Assembly: GCA_949051815.1 (NCBI GenBank)
Contig: CARQVR010000042.1
Span: 1-27,909, forward strand
DNA: 27,909 bases
Reading direction: 5' to 3'
From: an uncultured Lachnospiraceae bacterium
GTDB taxonomy: Bacteria; Bacillota; Clostridia; Lachnospirales; Lachnospiraceae
This document shows positions 1-6,712 of the stretch, in pieces. Numbering within the stretch: the first letter of the stretch is position 1; every line of letters starts with the position of its first letter. Made by a program: the position numbers and the translations under genes. Below the pieces are notes generated by a model, which saw only the letters and a program-made list of their open reading frames with translations, was not told where the DNA came from and did no database searches.

Positions 1-823
1 CCTTCGCTACCTGCTCCAGATACTTCGCAACGGTCTGCTTGCCGTCCTCAGCCTTCACATATACCTGCTCTAACAGGCATACTTCTTTAAGCTCCTTGTT
101 CAGACGACCGTTTACAGCGCCCTCGATTACCTTATCGGGCTTGCCTGCCATCTTGGGATCGTTCTTGATCTGCTCTGTGATGATCTCCTTCTCATGCGCC
201 TTGAACTCCTCGGAAACCTCGTCGGTGGACACATACTTCGGATAAAGAGCAGCCACCTGCATCGCGATGTTCGTGAGCGCCTCTTTCACCGCGTCATTCA
301 CAACATCCGTAGCCGCCTCAACGATAACGCCGATTCTGCCGCCGCCGTGTACATAGGTAACTGCACAGCCGTCCGCTGCCGCTACCTTCTCAAATCTTCT
401 GATGCTCAGGTTCTCACCGATCACGGCAACCTTATCTACCAGCGCATCCTTCACGGTCTTGGACTCGTCCAGATGCCACTTCTCGCCTAAGAAAGCGTCC
501 AGATCAGCCGCATCGGATTCCACTGCCTGCTTTGCTACCGCTTCCACATACTCCTGGAAATCTGCGTTCTTTGCCACGAAATCGGTCTCGGAGTTTACCT
601 CTACAACCGCTGCTGTCTTCTCATCCTTAACCGCCACACGGCAAAGACCCTCAGCCGCGATTCTGCCTGCCTTCTTCTCCGCTTTCGCCTGACCGTTCTT
701 TCTCAGATATTCTACCGCTGCGTCCATGTCGCCGTCCGTCTCGTTCAGCGCCTTCTTGCAGTCCATCATGCCCGCACCGGTCATCTCTCTCAACTCTTTT
801 ACCATTGCTGCTGTAATAGCCAT
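1..823 (-). CDS. tsf: Elongation factor Ts (partial, C-terminus off the window)
   Basis: EF-Ts is the guanine nucleotide exchange factor that recycles EF-Tu-GDP during translation. Translating from the ATG at 823 gives 274 codons with no stop before the window edge, so only the extreme C-terminus is missing (the family is usually about 290-310 residues). The N-terminal UBA-like domain (residues 1-45, with MTGAGMMDCKKAL) and the signature TDFVAKN (80-86), which contacts EF-Tu, are both visible. The start is supported by an AGGAGGG ribosome binding site 7 bases upstream. It lies 64 bases downstream of rpsB with no obvious terminator between them, so the two are co-transcribed as in most bacteria. 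Identification is secure. Confidence 0.97.
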   Translation of the reverse strand, partial: MAITAAMVKELREMTGAGMMDCKKALNETDGDMDAAVEYLRKNGQAKAEKKAGRIAAEGLCRVAVKDEKTAAVVEVNSETDFVAKNADFQEYVEAVAKQAVESDAADLDAFLGEKWHLDESKTVKDALVDKVAVIGENLSIRRFEKVAAADGCAVTYVHGGGRIGVIVEAATDVVNDAVKEALTNIAMQVAALYPKYVSTDEVSEEFKAHEKEIITEQIKNDPKMAGKPDKVIEGAVNGRLNKELKEVCLLEQVYVKAEDGKQTVAKYLEQVAK

Positions 824-887
824 CTATTTTCCCTCCTGAATTATCTGTGCCATATCTCGCCCGGCCTGTACACCCGCGGCCAGACTC

Positions 888-1625
888 TTATTCCTCTTCT
901 ACCTTCTCCGCCTCTGCTTCCGCTGTATAATCATCAGCCTCTGCGCCCTGATTTGCCTCAACTACCGCGTCAGCCATCTTGGACACAATCAGCTTCACCG
1001 CACGGATCGCATCGTCGTTTCCGGGGATGATATAATCAAGCTCCTCAGGATCACAGTTCGTATCGCCGATACCGATCAGAGTGATTCCCAGTGTGTGAGC
1101 CTCCTGCACGCAGATTCTCTCCTTCTTGGGATCTACCACGAAAATGCAGTCGGGTATTCTGGTCATTTCTTTGATACCGCCCAGATTCTTTTCTAACTTC
1201 TCCCACTCTTTCTTGATCTTGATGACTTCCTTCTTGGGCAGTACCTCAAAGGTGCCGTCCTCAGCCATTCTCTCGATCGCCTTTAATCTCTCTACTCTGG
1301 ACTGGATTGTCTTAAAGTTTGTGAGCATGCCGCCCAGCCATCTCTCATTTACATAGTACATGCCGCAGCGCTCAGCCTCGGTCTTCACCGCGTCCTGCGC
1401 CTGCTTCTTCGTTCCTACAAAAAGGATCGTTCCTCCCTGTGAAACCACGTCGAATACGGCTCTGTAAGCCTCGTCCACCTTGCCGACAGACTTCTGCAGA
1501 TCAATGATATGGATGCCGTTTCTCTCCGTAAAAATATAGGGAGCCATCTTGGGGTTCCATCTTCTTGTCTGATGTCCGAAATGTACACCCGCCTCCAGTA
1601 ACTGCTTCATTGAAATAACGCTCAT
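888..1625 (-). CDS. rpsB: 30S ribosomal protein S2
   Basis: S2 is a structural protein of the small ribosomal subunit. I place the start at the ATG at 1625 (protein begins MSVISMKQLLEAGVHFGHQ), giving 245 residues, normal for the family. The S2 signature region GVHFGHQTRRWNPKM is at residues 12-26, followed by IHIIDLQKS, GTKKQA and the C-terminal motif PGNDDAIRA. The reading frame stays open a further 65 codons upstream, but that stretch is arginine-rich noise covering the leader. A GGAGG site lies 10 bases before the chosen ATG. The tail is acidic (ending EAEAEKVEEE), as in many Firmicutes S2 proteins. It is transcribed from its own promoter near 1823-1851 and followed by tsf. Confidence 0.97.
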   Translation of the reverse strand: MSVISMKQLLEAGVHFGHQTRRWNPKMAPYIFTERNGIHIIDLQKSVGKVDEAYRAVFDVVSQGGTILFVGTKKQAQDAVKTEAERCGMYYVNERWLGGMLTNFKTIQSRVERLKAIERMAEDGTFEVLPKKEVIKIKKEWEKLEKNLGGIKEMTRIPDCIFVVDPKKERICVQEAHTLGITLIGIGDTNCDPEELDYIIPGNDDAIRAVKLIVSKMADAVVEANQGAEADDYTAEAEAEKVEEE

Positions 1626-1657
1626 AGTTCTTCTACCTCCGTTTGGTTGTCTGCCAT
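1622..1657 (-). CDS. Candidate 11-aa leader ORF coupled to rpsB
   Basis: Within the rpsB leader an ATG at 1657 opens a short frame, MADNQTEVEEL, whose TGA stop overlaps the rpsB ATG (ATGA at 1622-1625). An AGGGAGG sequence lies 10 bases before this ATG. The same frame is open up to a GTG at 1816, close to the predicted transcription start, giving a 64-codon alternative. The GGAGG that serves rpsB lies inside this small ORF. Translation of it could couple to or tune rpsB initiation. This is inference; conservation of the peptide is unknown. Confidence 0.3.
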   Translation of the reverse strand: MADNQTEVEEL

Positions 1658-1680
1658 ATACCTTGCGCCTCCCTGCCACC

Positions 1681-1695
1681 CGAAGCCGGGCTTCG
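1681..1695 (-). other. Hairpin in the rpsB mRNA leader
   Basis: A perfect 6-bp stem (CGAAGC paired with GCTTCG around a 3-base loop) sits in the middle of the leader of about 190 nt between the predicted rpsB transcription start and its ATG. Ribosomal protein genes are often autoregulated through structured leaders, so this could be part of an S2 leader element. No T-run follows, so it is not an attenuator by itself. I do not recognise it as a named family. Confidence 0.3.
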
Positions 1696-1822
1696 CTCGC
1701 CGCGCGGGATACACGCTGCTTCTGCTGCAAATCCGACTGTCTGCTTCTGCGCATAAAAGGGCACCGGCATGGGCTGGGTATATGTGATTGATCAGATACA
1801 TGCGCTCTGCGCGCACTCAAAT

Positions 1823-1851
1823 ACTATAACACAAAAAAATCCCCCTTGCAA
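1823..1851 (-). promoter_or_regulatory. Sigma-A promoter for rpsB-tsf
   Basis: On the minus strand the -35 is TTGCAA (1851-1846) and the -10 is TATAGT (1828-1823), separated by exactly 17 bases. Predicted transcription starts near 1816, leaving a leader of about 190 nt before rpsB. The -35 lies inside the 8-bp palindrome CTTGCAAG, which is itself the loop region of a C/G-rich hairpin acting as a candidate terminator (see 1833-1857). The long run of T in the spacer is unusual for a spacer and comes from that terminator. Confidence 0.72.
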
Positions 1852-1857
1852 GAGGGG
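1833..1857 (-). terminator. Candidate intrinsic terminator overlapping the rpsB promoter
   Basis: Reading the minus strand, CCCCT (1857-1853) pairs with AGGGG (1846-1842) around the loop CTTGCA, and is followed by GA and seven consecutive T (1839-1833). This has the form of a short rho-independent terminator for transcripts arriving from the mcp/flagellar side. It is superimposed on the rpsB -35 and spacer. The stem is only 5 bp, so strength is uncertain, but the T-run is good. Confidence 0.5.
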
Positions 1858-1893
1858 AAACGCGAAAAACGGCCTGATTAACAGCAAAGGTTA

Positions 1894-1947
1894 CAATTCA
1901 CACCACGCCGGATTTCGCACTGATTTACGATTATTCAGTGTGAATTG
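1894..1947. repeat. 10-bp inverted repeat between mcp and rpsB
   Basis: CAATTCACAC at 1894-1903 is perfectly inverted as GTGTGAATTG at 1938-1947, with 34 bases between the arms. It is one of four consecutive inverted repeats in the gap of about 475 bases between mcp and rpsB. It could be the end of a folded 3' untranslated RNA, part of a small interspersed repeat, or an operator. I see no accepted gene here. Confidence 0.45.
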
Positions 1948-2020
1948 CAACGATGATGCACACAAAATGCCAAAAAGCAGGCATTTTGGCGCTGGCTCCG
2001 ACACCATGCAGCAAGTGCAT
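1931..2020 (-). CDS. Doubtful 29-aa ORF inside the hairpin-rich gap
   Basis: An ATG at 2020 opens 29 codons (MHLLHGVGASAKMPAFWHFV and onward) ending in TAA at 1931. There is no convincing ribosome binding site directly upstream, and the ORF coincides with two of the perfect hairpins, which argues that sequence symmetry rather than coding shaped this stretch. I list it because the gap otherwise has no gene and because interspersed repeats often carry such short open frames. Confidence 0.1.
   Translation of the reverse strand: MHLLHGVGASAKMPAFWHFVCIIVAIHTE
1964..1987. repeat. 8-bp hairpin (AAAATGCC / GGCATTTT)
   Basis: AAAATGCC at 1964-1971 pairs perfectly with GGCATTTT at 1980-1987 around an 8-base A-rich loop. 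On the minus strand the 3' arm supplies GGCATTTT, a terminator-like ending, though the T-run is short. It is the second of four stacked inverted repeats in this gap. Confidence 0.45.
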
Positions 2021-2024
2021 GGTG
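2002..2024. repeat. 9-bp hairpin (CACCATGCA / TGCATGGTG)
   Basis: CACCATGCA at 2002-2010 pairs perfectly with TGCATGGTG at 2016-2024 around the 5-base loop GCAAG. It lies directly next to the terminator-like stem at 2044-2092 on the mcp side. Confidence 0.45.
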
Positions 2025-2043
2025 CGGATGCGAAAAGTAACGC

Positions 2044-2092
2044 AAAGCGCTTCTTTTTCCCATGCCGGCGGCATACCGCAAAGAAGCGCTTT
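2044..2092 (-). terminator. Long-stem terminator after mcp (possibly bidirectional)
   Basis: A perfect 13-bp inverted repeat, AAAGCGCTTCTTT (2044-2056) and AAAGAAGCGCTTT (2080-2092), encloses a smaller stem (ATGCC 2062-2066 with GGCAT 2070-2074). It begins 10 bases past the mcp stop. The T-run is better in the plus direction (T through 2095). On the minus strand the stem ends in TTT followed by GCGTTACTTTT. It most likely ends the flagellar/mcp transcript, perhaps together with the second terminator at 1833-1857. Confidence 0.6.
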
Positions 2093-2101
2093 TTTCACCT
2101 G

Positions 2102-4186
2102 TCAGTTGTGGAACATATCCACAATATTTTTCAGCTTTACCACATTCTCCGAATTGGTCTCCATCAGCTCCGCATTGCCCTCTACAAGCCGGGACACATC
2201 CAGCGTCTTCTGGGCTATGCTGCTGATATTGTCGGCCGCTTCGCCAACCGTCAGCGTGATGTTGTTTACCGAATCCGCGATCTCCACTATCGCGGAAAGT
2301 AAAGTCTCCACTTCAATGCCGATGGCCTTCATATTCTCCTCGAAATCAGAAGCGTCCTGCGTATACTTCTCCGCAACGTCCATAAAGTCGCTGTAATCCT
2401 TAAGCACTGTCCCTTCAAGGAAGGAAAGAATCTCCTGTAAACAGGTCTCCATATTCCCAACCGCCTGATTGACCTCTGTGGTGATGCCGTTGATATTGCT
2501 CACCGTGGAGGATGTCTGGGAAGCCAGTCCGCCAATCTCGTCGGCTACCACCGCAAAGCCTCTTCCGGCCTCGCCCGCTCTCGCCGCCTCGATGGAAGCG
2601 TTTAACGCCAGCAGGTTCGTCTGCCCGGAAATATCCAGAATGGACTGGGTGAGCTGGTTAATTTTCTCCACCGCCCGCGCCTGCTCCATCGCCGCCGCGC
2701 TCCTCTCCTGCACGCCCCGGTACATCTGCGTGGTTTTGTTCTGGGCCTCGCCCGTTGTATTTTTCAGATCTCCGGCGCGCTGCTTGCTCTCCAGAGATGC
2801 CTTTTCTCCCACTATGGAATTATCCCGGATCGTCTGGGCGCGTTCTCTGATCTGCATTACCGTGTTGTTCACGGTCTCCATAGCCGCCGCCGTCTCCTGC
2901 ATGGCCGCCGCGAGTCCCTGCGTCGTCTCCGTATTTTCCCCGCTCATGCCCTTCACCTGCCCGGTCGTATCGGAAAGCTTAAGCAGCGTATCGTCCAGAT
3001 CCGAGTAGGTTGTCTTGATATCCTGCACCATGGACCGGAGGCTGGCCCGCATTTCCCTGAGGGAGTTCGCCATGCTGCCGCTCTCATCCTGCCGCTTGCA
3101 GAGCTTATCGCTGTTCTCGTTCTTAGAGAAGTTAAACTGTGCCGTCTTTGATACGATGTCATTGATCTGGGTAATAGGTCTTGTAATCACCAGCCCCATA
3201 ATCACGCCTATCACCACGGAGATTGCCACGGCGATCAGCATACCTATCATAATCAGCATCGTTATACGGCTGGCCGCGCTTCTCATTTCCGCTTCCGGCG
3301 CCGTCAGCACATACTGCATACCGTTGATGAGATTTCTGTAACACATGTCTTTTTCCTGACCCTGATAGGTGTAACTGACCGGCAGTCCTTCCAACGCCGG
3401 ATCAGCCAGTGCACCCGCAATAACGCCCGACGCCTCAGCCTGTGCGATTGCCGTTCCCGCCTCTATCTCTTTATGATAGGCAATATTGCCGCCTGCATCC
3501 ACCAGAAAAGCGGATCCTGTCTCAAACACAGTCGCACTATCCACCGTGGCCGTAAATTTGTCAAAAGCGATGTCCATTCCGATAATACCGATGGATTCCC
3601 CGTCAATGACTATGGGAATAACATAGGATACCATATAAACGTTAATATTGGAATTTAAGTAAGGATCCATCCACGTCGGCTTCCCGTTCTTTACGGGTAT
3701 GTAATACCATCCCACATGCTCCAGATCATCCGGTGAATACATGGAAAAATCTGTGGGAACAAGCGCCTCGAACTTTTCCGCGTCGCTGCTCCGGCTCCAG
3801 AACACGCCGCTGTCCGGCTCCGTAAATTCAGGATTATAACGAATATATGCCGTCAGCGCGCCCTCCGTATTGCCGCCGATCTCATAAAGCATCTGCTCCA
3901 TAATGATGTTGAAAGCATCCACATATGCCTTATCCGTCTTAAACGCCTGCACATCTGTCAATTGCTGTAACGCGACATTATATGCCGTGTTGACGGACTG
4001 CTCCACCCTGCTCATCTGCGCGTTGAGCGCATCCGCCTGATTGGTACAGGCATACTGCATTTCCTTCTGGGAATCCTGATACACCGTTTTTCTGGAATTA
4101 ATGATGCTGACTCCGCCGCAAATAAGGGATGTCAAAAGAGTACATATAATCACTGCCGCCAGAACTCTCGCTTTAATGGATCTCAT
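2102..4186 (-). CDS. Methyl-accepting chemotaxis protein with periplasmic-type Cache sensor
   Basis: This is a transmembrane chemoreceptor that senses an extracellular ligand and controls the CheA kinase through CheW. The 694 residues show, in order, a transmembrane helix (about 8-30), an extracellular double-Cache-like sensor (about 31-300, containing GWYYIPVKNGKPTWMDPY and IGIIGMDIAF), a second transmembrane helix (about 307-335), a HAMP segment starting RPI (336 on) and a cytoplasmic signalling coiled coil. The highly conserved hairpin tip lies near 518-550 (SGQTNLLALNASIEAARAGE, then GRGFAVVADEI). The ligand cannot be read from sequence. An AGGAGA site precedes the ATG. It starts 38 bases after the YceG-like gene, so it is probably the last gene of the post-sigma transcript and is followed by a terminator-like stem. 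I did not find a dedicated sigma-28 promoter. Confidence 0.93.
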   Translation of the reverse strand: MRSIKARVLAAVIICTLLTSLICGGVSIINSRKTVYQDSQKEMQYACTNQADALNAQMSRVEQSVNTAYNVALQQLTDVQAFKTDKAYVDAFNIIMEQMLYEIGGNTEGALTAYIRYNPEFTEPDSGVFWSRSSDAEKFEALVPTDFSMYSPDDLEHVGWYYIPVKNGKPTWMDPYLNSNINVYMVSYVIPIVIDGESIGIIGMDIAFDKFTATVDSATVFETGSAFLVDAGGNIAYHKEIEAGTAIAQAEASGVIAGALADPALEGLPVSYTYQGQEKDMCYRNLINGMQYVLTAPEAEMRSAASRITMLIMIGMLIAVAISVVIGVIMGLVITRPITQINDIVSKTAQFNFSKNENSDKLCKRQDESGSMANSLREMRASLRSMVQDIKTTYSDLDDTLLKLSDTTGQVKGMSGENTETTQGLAAAMQETAAAMETVNNTVMQIRERAQTIRDNSIVGEKASLESKQRAGDLKNTTGEAQNKTTQMYRGVQERSAAAMEQARAVEKINQLTQSILDISGQTNLLALNASIEAARAGEAGRGFAVVADEIGGLASQTSSTVSNINGITTEVNQAVGNMETCLQEILSFLEGTVLKDYSDFMDVAEKYTQDASDFEENMKAIGIEVETLLSAIVEIADSVNNITLTVGEAADNISSIAQKTLDVSRLVEGNAELMETNSENVVKLKNIVDMFHN

Positions 4187-4224
4187 ATCGTCTCTCCTTT
4201 TCGCCTTGTTATCTGACTCTCACT

Positions 4225-5007
4225 CTATTCCTGACCTGTCACAATTCTCGCGATCTGCTCCTCCCCTGCATTCGCGGGAATGGTAAAAGTGCCTGGTCTC
4301 AGTTTCTTGTCATAGCCGTTCGCGCACAAAAAATCGTCGTAAGCGTCCGCGGAACTTACCACGCCCGCATCCGCCAGCTTTCTGGCCACCGTATAGGAGC
4401 CGTCGCCACTGGAAATGGTCACGCTTTTTGCCCCGCCCGCCGCCGGCTTCTTTTCCGTCTCCGTCTTCGGGACGTCCTCATCCTGTTTGTTCATCTCATT
4501 GGTGTCAGAAGAAGGCTTCTTTCCGCCAGTTTCCTTCGGTTTCTCCGTCTCCGCAGGTTTTTTCGCATCTGCCGGCTCCTGTGCCTCTGGTTCCGCAGGT
4601 TTTTGGACGTCTGCCGCCGCTTCCGCATCCGCAGACACTTCTGTCTCCGTCTGCGCAGGCTCAGGCGTACCCACCACAGGCTTTTTGTCATCTGCCGCCC
4701 CGGCATCTTCTTCCGCCGGATCGTCTTTTTTGACGGGATCGTCCTTTTTCACCGGATCATCCTTCCTGACGGCGTTCTCCTTCTGCGCGGACGGTTCTGC
4801 ATCCTCCTGCCCGTCCTGCCCGTTTTCCTCCCGGGACGCCTCCAGAAGCGTGGAATCCTCAATCATGCCCAGCTCTTTCGCCCGGGCAATCACCTCGGCG
4901 TCAGTCATTTTCTCTTTTTTCCCGCCTCCCGGCAGGGCAACGCTCATAATAACAGCCGTTACGATAATCCCCAGACCGAGTCCGCGGAAATAATATCTTT
5001 TCTCCAT
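4225..5007 (-). CDS. Membrane-anchored protein with C-terminal MltG/YceG-like module, no catalytic domain
   Basis: The 260-residue protein has a single N-terminal membrane segment (about 8-27), a short helical motif (TDAEVIARAKELGMIED, 35-51), a long charged low-complexity linker (about 55-190, with three KKDDP-type repeats at 82-97 and many P/A/E/K residues) and a compact C-terminal domain (about 195-258). That last domain resembles the LysM-like substrate-binding part of MltG/YceG endolytic transglycosylases: SYTVARKLADAGVV, then LRPGTFTIP, then EEQIARIVTG. The MltG catalytic domain with its glutamate is absent; MltG proteins are typically over 330 residues. So it probably binds peptidoglycan or a protein partner without cutting. 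Its start lies two bases after the upstream gene's TAG (TAG-GT-ATG), implying coupling. Function in motility is inferred from context only. Confidence 0.75.
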   Translation of the reverse strand: MEKRYYFRGLGLGIIVTAVIMSVALPGGGKKEKMTDAEVIARAKELGMIEDSTLLEASREENGQDGQEDAEPSAQKENAVRKDDPVKKDDPVKKDDPAEEDAGAADDKKPVVGTPEPAQTETEVSADAEAAADVQKPAEPEAQEPADAKKPAETEKPKETGGKKPSSDTNEMNKQDEDVPKTETEKKPAAGGAKSVTISSGDGSYTVARKLADAGVVSSADAYDDFLCANGYDKKLRPGTFTIPANAGEEQIARIVTGQE

Positions 5008-5009
5008 AC

Positions 5010-6272
5010 CTACACGCCCTCAAACAGGTCTATCACCAGTTTCACCTCGCCAAGACCAAGACCGAGTTCCTTGGCTATCGCCATATTGGACTTGCCGGCC
5101 TTGTGAAGCTCCAAAATTCTCTCATTACTATTACGCCCGTTATCTTTTCCTTGGGCAAAGCGGATATCTACCCCGCGCGTCTCCTCCTGCACGGCTTCGG
5201 AAGCAGGCATAACCACAGGCTCCCGTCTGGCTCCAAATTCTCTGCCGATTCCCGGTTCTCTGGCTCCATACTCCCTGCCTGTTCCAGATTCTCTGACTCC
5301 GGACTCCCTGCTGCTCCCCGCTTCTCTGATACCAGATTCCCTGCCGCTCCCCGGACCGCCGGACTCTCTGACGACTTCCGGCTCCCATTTGCCGAAAATA
5401 CCCATCTCGGCAAAGGCCGCGCTGGTGGAAAGCTCCGGCGGTTCAGCCACATAATCCGCCTCCGGCTCATGGATAATCTCCACCCGCCTGGGTTTGATCG
5501 GCTGAAAGTCATCCTCCTGCGTATCTTCCTCCGGCTCTTCGTGAACCGGCTCGTAAGGCTCAGGCTCATATACAGGCTCAGGCTCATAAAGCGGCTCTTC
5601 CTCCGGCTCCGCCGGAAATGTTCTGGCCGCCTGCACCTCTTCCACCACCTCGGGCGCGTATGTCCCCGCGCTGTGAATCGACAAGAGATCCGTGCGGGTA
5701 TCTTCCACCGCCCCCATCACGGACTGTACCGCCTCCTGCACGGCCTCCTGCGCTTCTCTGGCAGAGCTTTCCGCATGACGGATCCGTGCCAGCGCGCCCT
5801 CCGCCGTATCCTCGGCTGCCTTAGCCTTTTTCGCCGTCTCCATGGCCGTGATTTCCGCGTCGCGCACCGTCTGCCTGATCTCGTCCGTAACCTGATTCGC
5901 TTCTCCGATATCCGCCATCAGCGTTTCGTGCTTGTCATTGAGCATATCGTAGAGGAAGGTCACTTCCTTATGGTTTTTATTGATTTCCTCCAGCACGGTA
6001 TCCGAATACTCGTTGATCGCCATGATCTTTTCATTGGCCACACGCTCCATGGCGCGCTCCGTCTTCTCTATCGAATAACCGATGGTCTCATCCACTATAT
6101 CGGTGATTCTGTCCCTGACGCTCTCCGCTTCTCCCTCAATCAGCTTCCTGATCTCCGCTTCGCTGATCAGCTGCACTTCTTCGTCTGCGTCCTTCTTCCC
6201 GGCCGGCAGCAGATATCCCAGAAAAAATATCCCGGCCCCAATGATAATCAGAACGATCTCTATTACACTCAT
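5010..6272 (-). CDS. Membrane-anchored coiled-coil protein, DUF6115-like, SwrB-position gene
   Basis: The 420-residue protein starts with one transmembrane helix (about 4-23), then a long charged coiled coil (about 33-195), an acidic proline-rich stretch of YEPEP-type repeats (about 220-250), an RESG/REYG-type glycine-arginine repeat (about 302-352) and a C-terminal helix-turn-helix-like segment (NERILELHKAGKSNMAIAKE, 383-402, ending VKLVIDLFEGV). From memory this tail matches the family databases call DUF6115. It sits between the sigma factor and rpsB, where B. subtilis carries swrB, a single-pass membrane protein that promotes flagellar export activation; a related role is my inference from position and topology. 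The ATG at 6272 has a GGGAG site 5 bases upstream. The gene is followed without a gap by the YceG-like gene. Confidence 0.72.
   Translation of the reverse strand: MSVIEIVLIIIGAGIFFLGYLLPAGKKDADEEVQLISEAEIRKLIEGEAESVRDRITDIVDETIGYSIEKTERAMERVANEKIMAINEYSDTVLEEINKNHKEVTFLYDMLNDKHETLMADIGEANQVTDEIRQTVRDAEITAMETAKKAKAAEDTAEGALARIRHAESSAREAQEAVQEAVQSVMGAVEDTRTDLLSIHSAGTYAPEVVEEVQAARTFPAEPEEEPLYEPEPVYEPEPYEPVHEEPEEDTQEDDFQPIKPRRVEIIHEPEADYVAEPPELSTSAAFAEMGIFGKWEPEVVRESGGPGSGRESGIREAGSSRESGVRESGTGREYGAREPGIGREFGARREPVVMPASEAVQEETRGVDIRFAQGKDNGRNSNERILELHKAGKSNMAIAKELGLGLGEVKLVIDLFEGV
5220..5369 (-). repeat. RESG-type coding tandem repeat
   Basis: Within the DUF6115-like gene, residues about 302-352 are built from degenerate units of the kind RESG / REYG / REPG separated by G, S and I residues (for example GRESGIREAGSSRESGVRES). 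At DNA level the same CCNGATTCTCTG-like units recur on the plus strand. Such repeats expand and contract by slippage, so length probably varies among strains. The region is predicted to be disordered. Confidence 0.6.
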
Positions 6273-6358
6273 ACTTCTCCCTTTCGTCTTTTATGTACTA
6301 TCGGCATCTCTCTTGCACCTGCCTTTGAATCAAGCGCAAAGAGACTCCGGGAGTACAT
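6269..6358 (-). CDS. Candidate 29-aa ORF coupled to the DUF6115-like gene
   Basis: In the gap after the 105-residue gene an ATG at 6358 opens 29 codons (MYSRSLFALDSKAGAREMPI and nine more basic residues) and ends in a TGA that overlaps the next gene's start codon (ATGA at 6269-6272). The overlap is the kind seen at real junctions in this operon. There is no clear ribosome binding site, so it could equally be chance. I do not recognise the peptide. Confidence 0.22.
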   Translation of the reverse strand: MYSRSLFALDSKAGAREMPIVHKRRKGEV

Positions 6359-6382
6359 CTTTTGGCACGCCGTTTCCGTGGG

Positions 6383-6700
6383 CTACCCCGAAATCTCAAA
6401 GGTACTCACGCCCTTTAACAAAACCTTGCCGTCAGGCTCTCTGCTCTGCTTTTTCCTGTTCCGGCCGCCGTCTCCATGGTATTCGCTGCCTCCCTTTTCC
6501 TTGGCATCGAATTTTTTTTGATGGTTTTCCGTCTTATTTTTCTCGTTGACCCGCTGTGTCTGTTTCTCCACCTGTCTGGTCATCTGCTGTCCGAAATTGG
6601 TCTGATCCACCAGACCCTTCGTATCTTCATTATGCTTGACAGTCGTAAAGTCCTGCGCTCTCGTTATCTGCCCCTGCATTTCCACAAAACCGATCGCCAT
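6383..6700 (-). CDS. Small hydrophilic protein of the flagellar operon tail, function unknown
   Basis: The 105-residue protein begins MAIGFVEMQGQITRAQDF, continues with a charged, glutamine- and lysine-rich middle (KHNEDTKGLVDQTNFGQQ, RVNEKNK, KKFDAKEKGG) and ends GKVLLKGVSTFEISG. It has no signal peptide or membrane segment and looks largely disordered. From memory, similar small proteins accompany fapA in Lachnospiraceae flagellar loci, but I know of no assigned function. An AGGAGGG ribosome binding site overlaps the fapA stop codon, so expression is tied to fapA. A 110-base gap follows before the next gene. Confidence 0.75.
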   Translation of the reverse strand: MAIGFVEMQGQITRAQDFTTVKHNEDTKGLVDQTNFGQQMTRQVEKQTQRVNEKNKTENHQKKFDAKEKGGSEYHGDGGRNRKKQSREPDGKVLLKGVSTFEISG

Positions 6701-6712
6701 AGTATCTCCCTC

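Noticed and set aside
1626..1820. N-terminal extension of rpsB by 65 codons
   Set aside because: The extension is not S2-like, covers the leader hairpin and starts upstream of the likely transcription start; the internal ATG has a GGAGG site and gives the normal protein length.
6295..6330. Possible sigma-28 promoter (GCCGATAG on the minus strand) before the DUF6115-like gene
   Set aside because: The -10-like core is close to consensus, but the nearest -35-like CAAA is about 18 bases away instead of about 15 and lacks the expected TAAA; too weak to call.
5103..6521. 472-codon open frame on the plus strand
   Set aside because: It lies fully antisense to the DUF6115-like gene and part of the 105-residue gene, is arginine/leucine/histidine-rich without any recognisable domain, and arises because the repeat-rich coding strand avoids stops in the opposite frame.
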